DNA from: Shimia sagamensis
GTDB taxonomy: Bacteria; Pseudomonadota; Alphaproteobacteria; Rhodobacterales; Rhodobacteraceae
Assembly (NCBI RefSeq): GCF_900182745.1
Contig: NZ_FXTY01000001.1
Location: forward strand, 124,001-188,000
Direction: 5' to 3'
DNA: 64,000 bases
The position numbers and the translations under genes were made by a program. The stretch's first letter is position 1, and each line of letters begins with the position of its first letter. Shown here one piece after another: positions 44,442-54,800 of this stretch. The notes under the pieces were generated by a model. It saw only the letters and a program-made list of their open reading frames with translations. It was not told the origin of the DNA and made no database searches.

Positions 44442-47400
44442 GTGGATGTGGTGACAAGCCCGACGGACAAACCGGTCGCAGAGACGGATATTGCAATTGT
44501 GGGCATGGCCGCCCACCTGCCCGGTGCACCCGGCATCGCGCAGTATTGGCACAACCTGCGCGGCGGCATCCGATCTATCCGCAAGCTTTCCGAAGATGAG
44601 CTTTTGGCCAATGGTGAAAGCCGGGCGAAAATGGCCCATCGCAACTTTGTGCCAGCCGCCGCAATGCTGGATGGCTTTGCCGATTTTGATGCGGAGTTTT
44701 TTGGTCTGTCTCCAAAAGAAGCCGCAATCATGGATCCGCAGCACCGCCAGTTTCTGGAAGTGAGTTGGGAAGCGCTTGAGAACGCAGGCCATATGCCAGA
44801 GAATTTTGGCGGGCCCATTGGCGTGTTTGGCGGCTGCGGCATGGGCAGCTATTTCTATTTCAACATCTGTTCCAACCGCGATCTGGTGGACAGCACCGGC
44901 TTGTTCCTGTTGCGCCATACCGGCAACGACAAAGACTTCATGACCACGCGGCTGAGCCATATTTTGGACCTGAACGGCCCAAGCCTTGGGTTGCAGACAG
45001 CGTGTTCCACCTCGCTGGTGGCAGTGCATTATGCGGCGCAGTCGATCCTCAATGGCGAATGTGACATGGCGCTGGCTGGCGGGGTGACCATCGAGCTGCC
45101 CCATGGGCGCGGATATGTGTTTGAGGACGGCGAGATCCTGTCGCCAGATGGCGAATGCCATGCGTTTGACCACCGCGCACAGGGCACCGTGTTTGGCTCC
45201 GGCGCGGGTGTGGTTGTGCTGCGACGATTAGAGGATGCGATTGCCGAAGGCGATCACATCTGGGCCGTCATCAAAGGCTCTGCGGTCAACAATGATGGCA
45301 GCGACAAAGCGGGCTACCTCGCACCATCCGTGGGCGGACAGGCGGCGGCTGTGGCCGATGCCTTGGCAATTGCCGATGTGCCTGCCGACACGGTGGATTA
45401 TATCGAGTGCCATGGCACCGGCACCTATTTGGGCGATCCCATTGAGGTTGCGGCGCTGACCGAGGCATTCCGGGAAACCACCGAAGAAACTGGGTTCTGT
45501 CGCATTGGCTCGGTGAAAACCAACATTGGGCACTTGGATACCGCCGCTGGCGCGGCCAGCCTGATCAAGGCATCTTTGGCCTTGCACCACAAAGAGATGC
45601 CGCCAAGCCTTGGGTTTGAAAAGCCCAATCCGGCGATTGATTTTGAGGACAGTCCTTTTGCGGTAAACGCGCGGCTCCAGGGTTGGGAAAGCCACAAGGG
45701 GCCGCGTCGCGCCGGGGTGAACAGCCTTGGCGTGGGCGGGACAAATGCGCATGTCGTGGTGGAAGAAGCCCCTGAGCGGGCAGAGAGTTTGGACAGCGAC
45801 TGGCCATTTCAGCTGATTGCTGTGTCGGGCCGTTCAACCAAAGCCCTGGATGCCAATGCGGCCAATCTGGCGGCGCATCTACGAGCCAACCCGGAACAGC
45901 CTCTGGCTGATGTGGCGCACACGCTGCTCAATGGGCGGCGCGCGTTTGAGAAACGCCGTGTGGTGGTGGCGGACAGCCATGAACAGGCAGCGGAGTATCT
46001 GGAAAGCGGCAATCTACGGCGGGTGTTTACTCACACTGCCGAGGCGGAGGCGCCCGAGGTGGTCTTCATGTTCCCCGGTGGCGGGGCGCAGTATGTGGGC
46101 ATGGGGCGGGATCTGTTTGAAACCGAGCCGATGTTTGAAGAATGGATGGAACGTGGCTTTGCCCATCTGGCGGGCAAAGGCGGCGAAGAGTTACGCGCGC
46201 TGTGGCTGGCCGAAGATGAGGCGGTGGCCGAGGCCGAAGAGCGGCTGAAGCAGCCAAGCTTGCAACTGCCGCTGATCCTGATGGTGGAATACGCGCTGGC
46301 GCAGCTCTGGATGAGCTGGGGTGTCAAACCTGCCGCGCTGGTGGGCCATTCCATGGGGGAAAACACCGCCGCCTGCCTCGCGGGGGTGATGTCGTTTGAG
46401 GATTGTCTGGGGCTGGTACAGCTGCGCGGGCAGTTGTTTGACACGGTGCCAGCGGGCGGGATGCTGTCCATTCCGCTGCCGTTGGCCGAAGTAGAAACCC
46501 ACCTGACGGACGAGATCGACATTGCCTCTGTGAATGCCCCAGCGCTGACTGTGGTCTCCGGGCCGGATGCGGCACTGGATGCCTTGGCGACAAAACTGGC
46601 AGGTCAGGAGATCGAAACCCAGCGGGTGCCGATCAACATCGCCGCACATTCCCGGATGTTGGAGCCAATCTTAGGCCGGTTTGGCGACTATCTCCGCACC
46701 ATTCCGCTGCACGCGCCGCGGGTGCCGATCATTTCGAACCGCTCTGGGGCCACCCTTCTGGACAGCGAAGCCACTGATCCGGACTATTGGGTCGGCCACC
46801 TGCGCAACACTGTCTTCTTTGCTGACGGCATCACCACGCTCGCCCAACAAAGCGGGCGGGTGTTTCTTGAGGTTGGGCCGGGCAAAGCCCTGTCGTCTCT
46901 GGTGAAAATGCACGGGCAGGTGAAAGCCGATAAGGTGCTGTCCTCCTTGCGCCATCCCGAAGATGACATTGGCGATGACGCCTATTTCCTCACTGTACTG
47001 GGTCAGCTTTGGGCCTGCGGTGTTAATGTGGACTTTGACCAATACTGGGGCGACGGGCCGCGCCAGACCGTGGTGCTGCCGTCTTATGCCTTCCAACGCA
47101 GTCGCTATTTTATCGAGCCGGGTCAGGGGCAGATTGAGGCGCAAGACGAGCTACTCATGCGGCTCGAAGACACCGCAGATTGGAACTATGCGCCGGTGTG
47201 GACACCAAAGCTGGCGGAATGTGAGATTGATGTAGACAGCGAGCTGGTGGATGCAGAAAAGCACAGCTGGCTGATCTTTACCGACCAGGGTGGCACCGGT
47301 ACGGCGCTCGCCAAACGCCTGCGTGACGCGGGGCAGGACGTGGTCACCGTGACCACCGGCGACGCCTTTGCCGAAACCGGGCTGGACAGCTATGCACTCG

Positions 47401-50400
47401 CGCCGGAGCGCGGGCGTGATGGCTATGACGCGTTGGTCCACAGCCTGATGGGCAAGGGCCGCGTGCCTGATCGCATTATACATATGTGGCTGCTGACCGA
47501 GGATGAAAACCACCGTCCTGGGTCGAGCTTTTTCCACCGCAATCAGGAGCAAGGGCTGATGAGCCTGTTTTTCCTTGCCCAAGCGGTGAGCGACGAAAAC
47601 CTGCCCACACCTTTGCACATCACCACCGTGAGTTCCGGCGCGGTGCAGGTGCGCAAAGAGGCACTGCCTTATCCGGAGAAATCCACAGTGCTGGGTGCAG
47701 TGCAAGTGATGGGCCGCGAGTTGCCCGGTGTGACCTGCGCGCTTTTGGATGTGGAAGTGCCGGCAAAGAAGGCGCGCGACGGGTTGGTTGGCAAGCTGCT
47801 CGAAGACCTTCTGGCCGCCCCGCGTGGGCAGATCGCCGCTTGGCGCGGCGAGAAACGCTTTGAGCGCAGCTACCGCAAGGTGATGATGGACGGCAACGAC
47901 ATGCCGGTTTTCAAGGATGGCGGCACCTATCTGATCACCGGTGGCTTTGGTGGTATTGGCCTGACACTGGCGGAGCGCATGATCCAAAGCACCGGCGCCA
48001 ATGTGGTGCTTTTGGCCCGCGAGGGCCTGCCGGCGCGCAACACGTGGGGTGATTACCTGCGAGGCCATGCGCCGCATGATCGCGTGGCGCAGCGCATTCG
48101 CGCAGTGGAGCGTCTGGAAAGCCTTGGCGGCAAGGTGCTGCCGCTGGCGGCGGATGTCTGCAATGTCGATGAAATGTCAGAGGCCATTGAGGCTGCGCGG
48201 GAGGCCTTTGGCCCGATCAACGGTGTGATTCATGCCGCTGGTGTGATCGACGACGGCCCGCTGCTCGCCAAAACCTCGGCGGGCATCGACGATGTTTTGG
48301 CCCCCAAACTGCACGGCACGCAGGTGTTGGAACAGATTTTCCCGGATGGCAGTCTTGATTGGCTGGTGCTGTTTGCCTCGTCCTCCACCGCCACCGCGCC
48401 GGCAGGGCAGATCGATTATGTCGCCGCCAACGCCTATCTCAACGCCTACGCGCAATCGCGACAGGGTGACAAAACCCGCGTGCGCGCAATCAACTGGGGC
48501 CTATGGGCCGAGGTTGGCATGGCCGCCGAAGCGGTCGCAGCCCGGCAGGGTCATATGGTCGACACCCCCACCGAGGCGATTGACAATCCGCTGCTGCAAG
48601 GCGCGGGATTTGATGCGCAGGGCAACCGGATATTCACTGCTGCCCTCTCGGCCAAAAACTGGATTTTGGACGAGCACCGCACGCTGGGTGGCGACGCAGT
48701 CATGCCCGGCACTGGCTATATTTCTTTGGCCTATGAGGCGTTGAAAGCGCAAGGCGAGTCTGATGCATTTGCACTGCACGACCTGCTGTTCTTACGCCCG
48801 ATGCGGGTGAGTGATAACGGCGGCACAGAGATGCGCCTGCGCCTGATCCGCTCGGATGAGGGCTACCGGTTTGAGGTGCAAACGGCAGTGAGCTTTGATG
48901 GCCGGCCCGGCTGGCAAACCCACGCCGAGGCGCGGTTGGCACCGGTGCGGTCCAGTGCCCCGGCGGCGCTGGATCTCGATGCGCTTAAGGCAGACTGTCC
49001 GGTGCAGCAAAACGGCTTTGGCGCGGCACTAAGCGCGCCGCAGGAAGCCCACATGCGTTTTGGGCCACGTTGGAAAGTCCTGCGCGAAACCGCGCTTGGC
49101 GCCCAACAAGGCCTCGCGCGACTGAGCCTGGACGCACAGTTTGATGGCGATGGTTTGCAGCTGCACCCGGGCCTTTTGGACATCGCCACCGGCTGGGCCA
49201 TGGATTTGATCCCCGGCTATGCGCAGGGGCATTTGTGGGTGCCGGTAGGCTATGACCGCCTGATACGCCACAGCGCACTGCCCGCCAAAGTGATGAGCCA
49301 TGTAACCCTTGTGGACGGCGATAGCGACACTGGCTCCGCTCGGTTTGACGTGGTGCTGACCGACAGGAATGGCGCGGTGAGCATTGAGGTTAAAGGCCTG
49401 TCATTGCGGCAGGTGGAAACCGCTGCCAGCTTTGCCAAGGCGCAGCCGCTGAGCAAGGCAGAAGTTGTCTTTGATGAGGACGCGCAGGCGCAAGCGCCGC
49501 TGTCCGCCGCCGAAGAGCGACTGGCGCACAACCTCTCGCAAGGCATTCCGCCGGAGATGGGGGCTGAGCTGTTTGAGGCCGCGCTGCGCGGGAACCGGTC
49601 GCAGGTGGTGGTGTCTTCGCTGGATCTGGCGGCACTGATCGCGCAGGCCGAGGCGGGGGCCCATGAGGACAACGGTCCAAGCCAGAGCTTTGAGCGGCCA
49701 GAGCTGGAAACCGATTATGTCGCGCCGGAAACCGACATTCAGCGCACATTGGCAGGCTTCTGGCAGGATTTGTTGGGCGTGGATCAAGTGGGCATCCGCG
49801 ACAGTTTCTTTGACCTTGGTGGCCACAGCCTGATCGCGGTGCGCCTGTTTGCGATGGTCAAAAAGGCCTGGGCGATTGAGTTCCCGATTTCCGTGCTGTT
49901 TGAAGCGCCAACCATTGAAACCTGCGCCGCGATGATTGCGGAGCGGGTCGGTGACACGGCTTTGGGGGACGACGTGTCGGGAGGCGCCGCTGCGGAGGCA
50001 GAGGCGCGCCCACAAAGCCGGTTCACGCATCTGGTGCCGATGCATCAGGGCGAAGGCGGGCATCGCACGCCGTTCTTCCTGGTGGCAGGCATGTTTGGCA
50101 ACGTGTTGAACCTGCGCCATCTGGCACATCTGATCGGCGCGGACCGGCCGTTTTATGGCCTGCAAGCGCGCGGTCTGTTTGGCGACGCTGCGCCCCATGA
50201 TGATCTTGTGGAGGCCGCCACGGATTACATCGCGGAGATGAAACAGGTGCAGCCGGAGGGGCCTTACCTGCTCGGTGGGTTCTCCGGTGGCGGCATCACA
50301 GCTTATGAGATTGCGCGTCAGTTGGAGGCACAGGGGGATGAGGTGGCGCTTGTGGCGATGCTTGACACGCCGCTGCCAGTGCGCCGTCCGCTCTCGCGGC

Positions 50401-50879
50401 AGGACCGGATGCGCATCCAGATGCAGGAGCTCAGATCCAAAGGCGCAATGTATCCGCTGATCTGGGCCAAGAACCGGATTGCTTGGGAGATCGAAAAGCG
50501 CCGTCCAAGCGAAGAGACCGACGAGGAAGCACAGGGGCAGCAGTTCCACGATGCGGAGATCGAGGCGGCATTCTTACAGGCTGTGGCGCAATATCCGATG
50601 CACGCCTGGCAGGGCAACCTGGTGCTCTTCCGCCCGCCAATGGTCGGCAAATGGGACATGGGTGACGGGCGTCTGGTCGACGCGGACCGGGCTTATGTGT
50701 TCCACGACAACGACTGGCAACAATGGGTGCCGGATGTGCAAGTGTTTGAGGTGCCGGGGGATCATGACAGCATGGTGCTGGAACCCAATGTGCGGGTACT
50801 GGCAACCCGGATGAAAAAGGTGATTACGGCAGCGGAGAAAAACCTGCTCAAGCGCACAGCACGGAGGGCAGCAGAATGA
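44442..50879 (+). CDS. Type I polyketide synthase (KS-AT-KR-DH-ACP-TE)
   Basis: A 2145-residue single-module PKS. KS: TACSTS (C188), CHGTGTYLGDP (H324), KTNIGHLDTAAG (H364). AT: GHSMGENTA (S637), with IAAHS at the usual specificity motif, so the extender is undecided. KR: TYLITGGFGGIGLTLAE near 1160, Ser1313/Tyr1326/Asn1330 intact, and an LDD-like VIDD suggesting B type. DH: H1412 in DEHRTLGGDAVMP and D1580, but the usual Gln/His four residues on is Gly. ACP: LGGHSL (S1796). TE: GFSGGG (S1948) and H2108. It should make and release a short chain. It starts GTG (44442; 44448 and 44451 are alternatives) and overlaps the next gene by 4 nt. Confidence 0.92.
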   Translation: MDVVTSPTDKPVAETDIAIVGMAAHLPGAPGIAQYWHNLRGGIRSIRKLSEDELLANGESRAKMAHRNFVPAAAMLDGFADFDAEFFGLSPKEAAIMDPQHRQFLEVSWEALENAGHMPENFGGPIGVFGGCGMGSYFYFNICSNRDLVDSTGLFLLRHTGNDKDFMTTRLSHILDLNGPSLGLQTACSTSLVAVHYAAQSILNGECDMALAGGVTIELPHGRGYVFEDGEILSPDGECHAFDHRAQGTVFGSGAGVVVLRRLEDAIAEGDHIWAVIKGSAVNNDGSDKAGYLAPSVGGQAAAVADALAIADVPADTVDYIECHGTGTYLGDPIEVAALTEAFRETTEETGFCRIGSVKTNIGHLDTAAGAASLIKASLALHHKEMPPSLGFEKPNPAIDFEDSPFAVNARLQGWESHKGPRRAGVNSLGVGGTNAHVVVEEAPERAESLDSDWPFQLIAVSGRSTKALDANAANLAAHLRANPEQPLADVAHTLLNGRRAFEKRRVVVADSHEQAAEYLESGNLRRVFTHTAEAEAPEVVFMFPGGGAQYVGMGRDLFETEPMFEEWMERGFAHLAGKGGEELRALWLAEDEAVAEAEERLKQPSLQLPLILMVEYALAQLWMSWGVKPAALVGHSMGENTAACLAGVMSFEDCLGLVQLRGQLFDTVPAGGMLSIPLPLAEVETHLTDEIDIASVNAPALTVVSGPDAALDALATKLAGQEIETQRVPINIAAHSRMLEPILGRFGDYLRTIPLHAPRVPIISNRSGATLLDSEATDPDYWVGHLRNTVFFADGITTLAQQSGRVFLEVGPGKALSSLVKMHGQVKADKVLSSLRHPEDDIGDDAYFLTVLGQLWACGVNVDFDQYWGDGPRQTVVLPSYAFQRSRYFIEPGQGQIEAQDELLMRLEDTADWNYAPVWTPKLAECEIDVDSELVDAEKHSWLIFTDQGGTGTALAKRLRDAGQDVVTVTTGDAFAETGLDSYALAPERGRDGYDALVHSLMGKGRVPDRIIHMWLLTEDENHRPGSSFFHRNQEQGLMSLFFLAQAVSDENLPTPLHITTVSSGAVQVRKEALPYPEKSTVLGAVQVMGRELPGVTCALLDVEVPAKKARDGLVGKLLEDLLAAPRGQIAAWRGEKRFERSYRKVMMDGNDMPVFKDGGTYLITGGFGGIGLTLAERMIQSTGANVVLLAREGLPARNTWGDYLRGHAPHDRVAQRIRAVERLESLGGKVLPLAADVCNVDEMSEAIEAAREAFGPINGVIHAAGVIDDGPLLAKTSAGIDDVLAPKLHGTQVLEQIFPDGSLDWLVLFASSSTATAPAGQIDYVAANAYLNAYAQSRQGDKTRVRAINWGLWAEVGMAAEAVAARQGHMVDTPTEAIDNPLLQGAGFDAQGNRIFTAALSAKNWILDEHRTLGGDAVMPGTGYISLAYEALKAQGESDAFALHDLLFLRPMRVSDNGGTEMRLRLIRSDEGYRFEVQTAVSFDGRPGWQTHAEARLAPVRSSAPAALDLDALKADCPVQQNGFGAALSAPQEAHMRFGPRWKVLRETALGAQQGLARLSLDAQFDGDGLQLHPGLLDIATGWAMDLIPGYAQGHLWVPVGYDRLIRHSALPAKVMSHVTLVDGDSDTGSARFDVVLTDRNGAVSIEVKGLSLRQVETAASFAKAQPLSKAEVVFDEDAQAQAPLSAAEERLAHNLSQGIPPEMGAELFEAALRGNRSQVVVSSLDLAALIAQAEAGAHEDNGPSQSFERPELETDYVAPETDIQRTLAGFWQDLLGVDQVGIRDSFFDLGGHSLIAVRLFAMVKKAWAIEFPISVLFEAPTIETCAAMIAERVGDTALGDDVSGGAAAEAEARPQSRFTHLVPMHQGEGGHRTPFFLVAGMFGNVLNLRHLAHLIGADRPFYGLQARGLFGDAAPHDDLVEAATDYIAEMKQVQPEGPYLLGGFSGGGITAYEIARQLEAQGDEVALVAMLDTPLPVRRPLSRQDRMRIQMQELRSKGAMYPLIWAKNRIAWEIEKRRPSEETDEEAQGQQFHDAEIEAAFLQAVAQYPMHAWQGNLVLFRPPMVGKWDMGDGRLVDADRAYVFHDNDWQQWVPDVQVFEVPGDHDSMVLEPNVRVLATRMKKVITAAEKNLLKRTARRAAE

Positions 50880-51886
50880 GTGCGCCTTCCCTTTTGACTG
50901 TGATCCTGAATTGGCGCACGCCGGAAATGACGTTGAAATCTGCCGAGGCAGCGGCGCGGGAGATGGCCACAATCGACGGCCAGATCGTGATTGTCGACAA
51001 CGACAGCGGCGATGGCTCGTTTGAGGCCATGACAGCGGGCGTGGCTGTGGCAGATTGGGCTGCGGGCCGTGTGGAAGTGGTGCAGTCGGGTCATAATGGT
51101 GGCTTTGGCGCGGGCAACAACTTTGGCATTCGTCATGGTTTGGCACAGCGCGATTTTGACTTTGTCTATATCCTGAACTCAGACGCCTTCCCGGACGCGG
51201 GAAGCATCAGCGCGCTGCTGGATCACATGGCGCAGATGCCAACTTGCGGCTTTGCTGGCTCCTACATCCACGGCGATGACAACGAACCTCACCTAACCGC
51301 TTTCCGGTTCCCCTCTATGGCTGGTGAGCTGGAAGGGGCCGCGCGGGTAGGCTTGATCAGCCGCGCCTTACACAAACATATCGTGCCGCTGCCGATCCCG
51401 GCGGAAACCACTCGGGTGGATTGGCTGGCGGGGGCATCTATGCTGATGCGGCGCGCGGTGTTGGAGCAGATTGGCCTCTTTGACGAGACCTTCTTCCTGT
51501 ATTTTGAGGAAACCGACCTCTGCCTGCGGGCGCAGCGCGCGGGCTGGCACACGGACTATGTGCGCTCAAGCTCCGTGACCCATATCGGATCTGTCTCAAC
51601 CGGTATGAAAACCTGGCAACGCATGCCGCAATATTGGTTTGACAGCCGCCTGCACTATTTCCGCAAGAACCATGGCAGCACCTATACCTTTGCCGCCACA
51701 TTGGCGCATATCGCGGGTACCAGCCTGTGGAAACTGCGCCGCGTGATTGGGGGCAAACCCAAACGGGACCCGGACCATTTCTTGCGGGACCTGATCACCC
51801 ACTACCTAAAATCTCTCTTCCGCCGGACGACGCGCGAACCGTCCAAAACTCCCACTTTGTCTGTTCGCAAGGAGGCCTCCTCATGA
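50876..51886 (+). CDS. Rhamnosyltransferase-like family 2 glycosyltransferase
   Basis: A 336-residue GT2 of the WbbL/RfbF type: LLTVILNWRTPEMTLKSAEA, IVIVDNDSGDGSF, GHNGGFGAGNNFGIRHG, and FVYILNSDAFPDAG. The characteristic FDETFFLYFEETDLCLRAQ follows. It adds a deoxy-hexose-like sugar to a lipid-linked glycan or another acceptor. Being squeezed between PKS and NRPS with 4-nt overlaps on both sides (GGAGGG ribosome site), it may glycosylate the PKS/NRPS product or the polysaccharide that carries it. Confidence 0.88.
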   Translation: MSAPSLLTVILNWRTPEMTLKSAEAAAREMATIDGQIVIVDNDSGDGSFEAMTAGVAVADWAAGRVEVVQSGHNGGFGAGNNFGIRHGLAQRDFDFVYILNSDAFPDAGSISALLDHMAQMPTCGFAGSYIHGDDNEPHLTAFRFPSMAGELEGAARVGLISRALHKHIVPLPIPAETTRVDWLAGASMLMRRAVLEQIGLFDETFFLYFEETDLCLRAQRAGWHTDYVRSSSVTHIGSVSTGMKTWQRMPQYWFDSRLHYFRKNHGSTYTFAATLAHIAGTSLWKLRRVIGGKPKRDPDHFLRDLITHYLKSLFRRTTREPSKTPTLSVRKEASS

Positions 51887-54800
51887 GCCTTGATACCTTT
51901 ACCAATGCCGCCCCGATGTCTGCCGTAATGATTGGCAACGAAAGCCTGCTGATCCAATGTGCCACGCTCTGGCTGGACACCGGCAACACGCTGACCGCTG
52001 TGGTCACGCGGTCACCAGAGATTCGCCGCTGGGCCACAGAGGCTGGGCTGCGCGTGATATCATCAGACAGTGACATTGTGGGTGAGTTGTTGGGGGAACA
52101 GTTTGACTGGCTGCTGAGTATCGCCAATTTGGACATGTTGTCTGACACACTTCTAAAATTGCCCACCAAAGGCGCGGTAAATTTCCACGACGGTCCCTTA
52201 CCACGTTACGCCGGCCTGAATGCACCAGTCTGGACCCGTATGGCGCAAGAACCGCGCCACGGCATCACCTGGCACAAGATGGAGATCGGCGCAGACACAG
52301 GCGAGATTGTGGCGCAGCGCATGTTTGACATTGGCCAGGCGGATACCGCGCTGACGCTGAACACCAAATGCTACGCCGTCGCAATTGAAAGCTTTGCGGA
52401 TGTGATGCGCGCCCTGGGCGAAGACCTCGCCAATGTGCGGGTGCAAGACCTGAGCCAGCGCAGCTACTTTGGCCGCGCAAAACGGCCAGACGCAGCTGGA
52501 CGGGTCGACTTCCGCCGCGATGCACAGGACGTTGTGGCGCTGGTACGCGCACTGGATCATGGCGATTATTTCAACCCGCTGTTTGCGCCCAAGATGGTCG
52601 CCGCCGGACGGGTGTTGCTGATAAAATCTGCCGAAGTCGCCGAAAGCGCAGGCCGGGGTGAGCCCGGCGCAGTGCTGGCTGTGAGTGACGACAGCGTAAC
52701 CGTGGCCTGTGGCCGGGGCGCTGTTGTCCTTGGTGGATTAACCGATGTGGCAGGCCAAGAAGAAACCGTCCCCCATGTGATCCGCGCCGGTGAGCGCCTG
52801 CCGCTGCTGGACAAATCCGCCAGCGATGCACTGACCGCCACCATGACCCCGATTGCCAAAGCCGAGCCGTTCTGGCGCGCGCGCTTGACCGAATTTGTGC
52901 CCGCCACCCTGCCGCTGATCCGAGGTGCAGGTGATCTGGCCGACTTGCGGCAGCTGCCGCTTTCTATTTCCGAGACTCCCTCCAAGAGTATTCTGACCGC
53001 AGTCGCCATTTGGGCGCTGCGGTCAGGCCTTCCGGAGGTGTGTGATGTGGCCTATCGCGGCGCGGATCATCCGCAAGCTGCCGGGCTGATTTCCCCCTGG
53101 GTGCCGCTGCGTGTTGGCGCGGAACTGCTGCATGACTCGGTGGCCGAGGCTAATGCAGCCATGGCTGAGCGTGTGGCGCAAGCCGATGCCCAAGGCAGCT
53201 TTGCCAGCGATCTGATTGCCCGCGATCCGGCGCTTGCTGCACCCACAATGCCTGACTTGGCGGTGACAACCGGTGGTTTGGCCGGGCCTATTGAGGGCGC
53301 GGCGATGACCGTGGCGATTGGCGCCGCGGGCGCGGTGTTGCACTTTGATGCGGCGCGCATAACACCAGACCATGCCGCACGTTTGACCGCACGGTTGGAG
53401 CTGATCTGTGCACAGATCGGCACCGCGGCCAAAGTGGCCGATCTGGATGTGTTGCCGGAAGCCGAACGCGCAGAAGTACTGACCGGTTGGAACGCGACGG
53501 AAGCACCGTTTGATGTCGATTTCACAATGGCAGCACAGTTTGAGGCGCAGGTTGCCAAGACTCCTGATGCACCTGCTTTGGTGTTTGAACATGACATGCT
53601 GAGCTACGCCGAGCTAAACGCCCGCGCCAACCGCGCCGCGCATGTGCTGCGTGACATGGGTGTGACCCGTGGCGCGCTTGTTGGTCTGTGTCTGCGCCGC
53701 TCGCCGGATCTGGTGGTGGCCGCCCTCGCGATCCTGAAAGCCGGTGGTGCCTACGTGCCAATGGACCCGACCTATCCGGCAGACCGCCTGGCACATTACA
53801 TCAGCGACAGCGGTTGTGGCGTGATTGTCACCCAAGCGGCCCTGACCCGCGATCTGCCAGATCACAGTGCGCAAGTGCTGGAAATGGACACCGATGCACG
53901 GCTCTCCACAGCCTCAGCAAACACCCCCGAAGCCATTGCGTCCGGCGCAGACCTTGCCTATCTGATCTACACCTCCGGCTCCACCGGCACCCCAAAAGGT
54001 GTGATGGTTGAACATGGCAACGTCGCCAACTTCTTTGCGGGCATGGACGCGCGCATTCCTTATGAAACGGGTGACAGCTGGATGGCGGTCACCTCGCTGT
54101 CCTTTGACATTTCGGTGCTGGAACTGTTCTGGACCCTGTCGCGCGGGTTTAAGCTGGTCTTGTCTGGCGACGAAACCACCACGCAGATTTCGGGCGGGCG
54201 TTTGCCCACCTCCGCTGGCGGCATGGAGTTTTCGCTCTACTTCTGGGGCAACGATGACGGCCAAGGCTCCAAGAAATATGAAATGCTGTTGGAAGGCGCG
54301 AAGTTTGCCGATGCCAACGGGTTTACCGCGCTTTGGACGCCGGAACGCCACTTCCACGCCTTTGGTGGCCCCTACCCCAACCCGGCAGTGACCGGCGCGG
54401 CGGTGGCTGCTGTGACCAAAAACCTTGGCGTGCGCGCAGGCTCCTGCGTGACTCCGCTGCATCATACGGCGCGGATTGCCGAAGACTGGGCGATCATCGA
54501 CAACCTGACGGACGGGCGCGCGGGTCTGGCCGTGGCCGCGGGCTGGCAGCCCAATGACTTTGTGCTGCGCCCAGAAAACTCACCACCGAACAACAAAAAC
54601 GTGATGCTCGATCAGATTGGCGATCTACGCAAACTCTGGCGTGGTGAGGAGGTCGACTTTGCCAAGGCGGACGGCACCATGCACGGCGTGGTCACGCAAC
54701 CACGCCCGGTGTCAAAGGAACTGCCGATTTGGGTGACCATCGCGGGCAATCCCGACACGTGGGTTGAGGCCGGCAAACATGGCTGCAACGTTCTGACCCA

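Noticed and set aside
49401-50549. 382-codon minus-strand frame
   Set aside because: Antisense of the PKS ACP/TE region.
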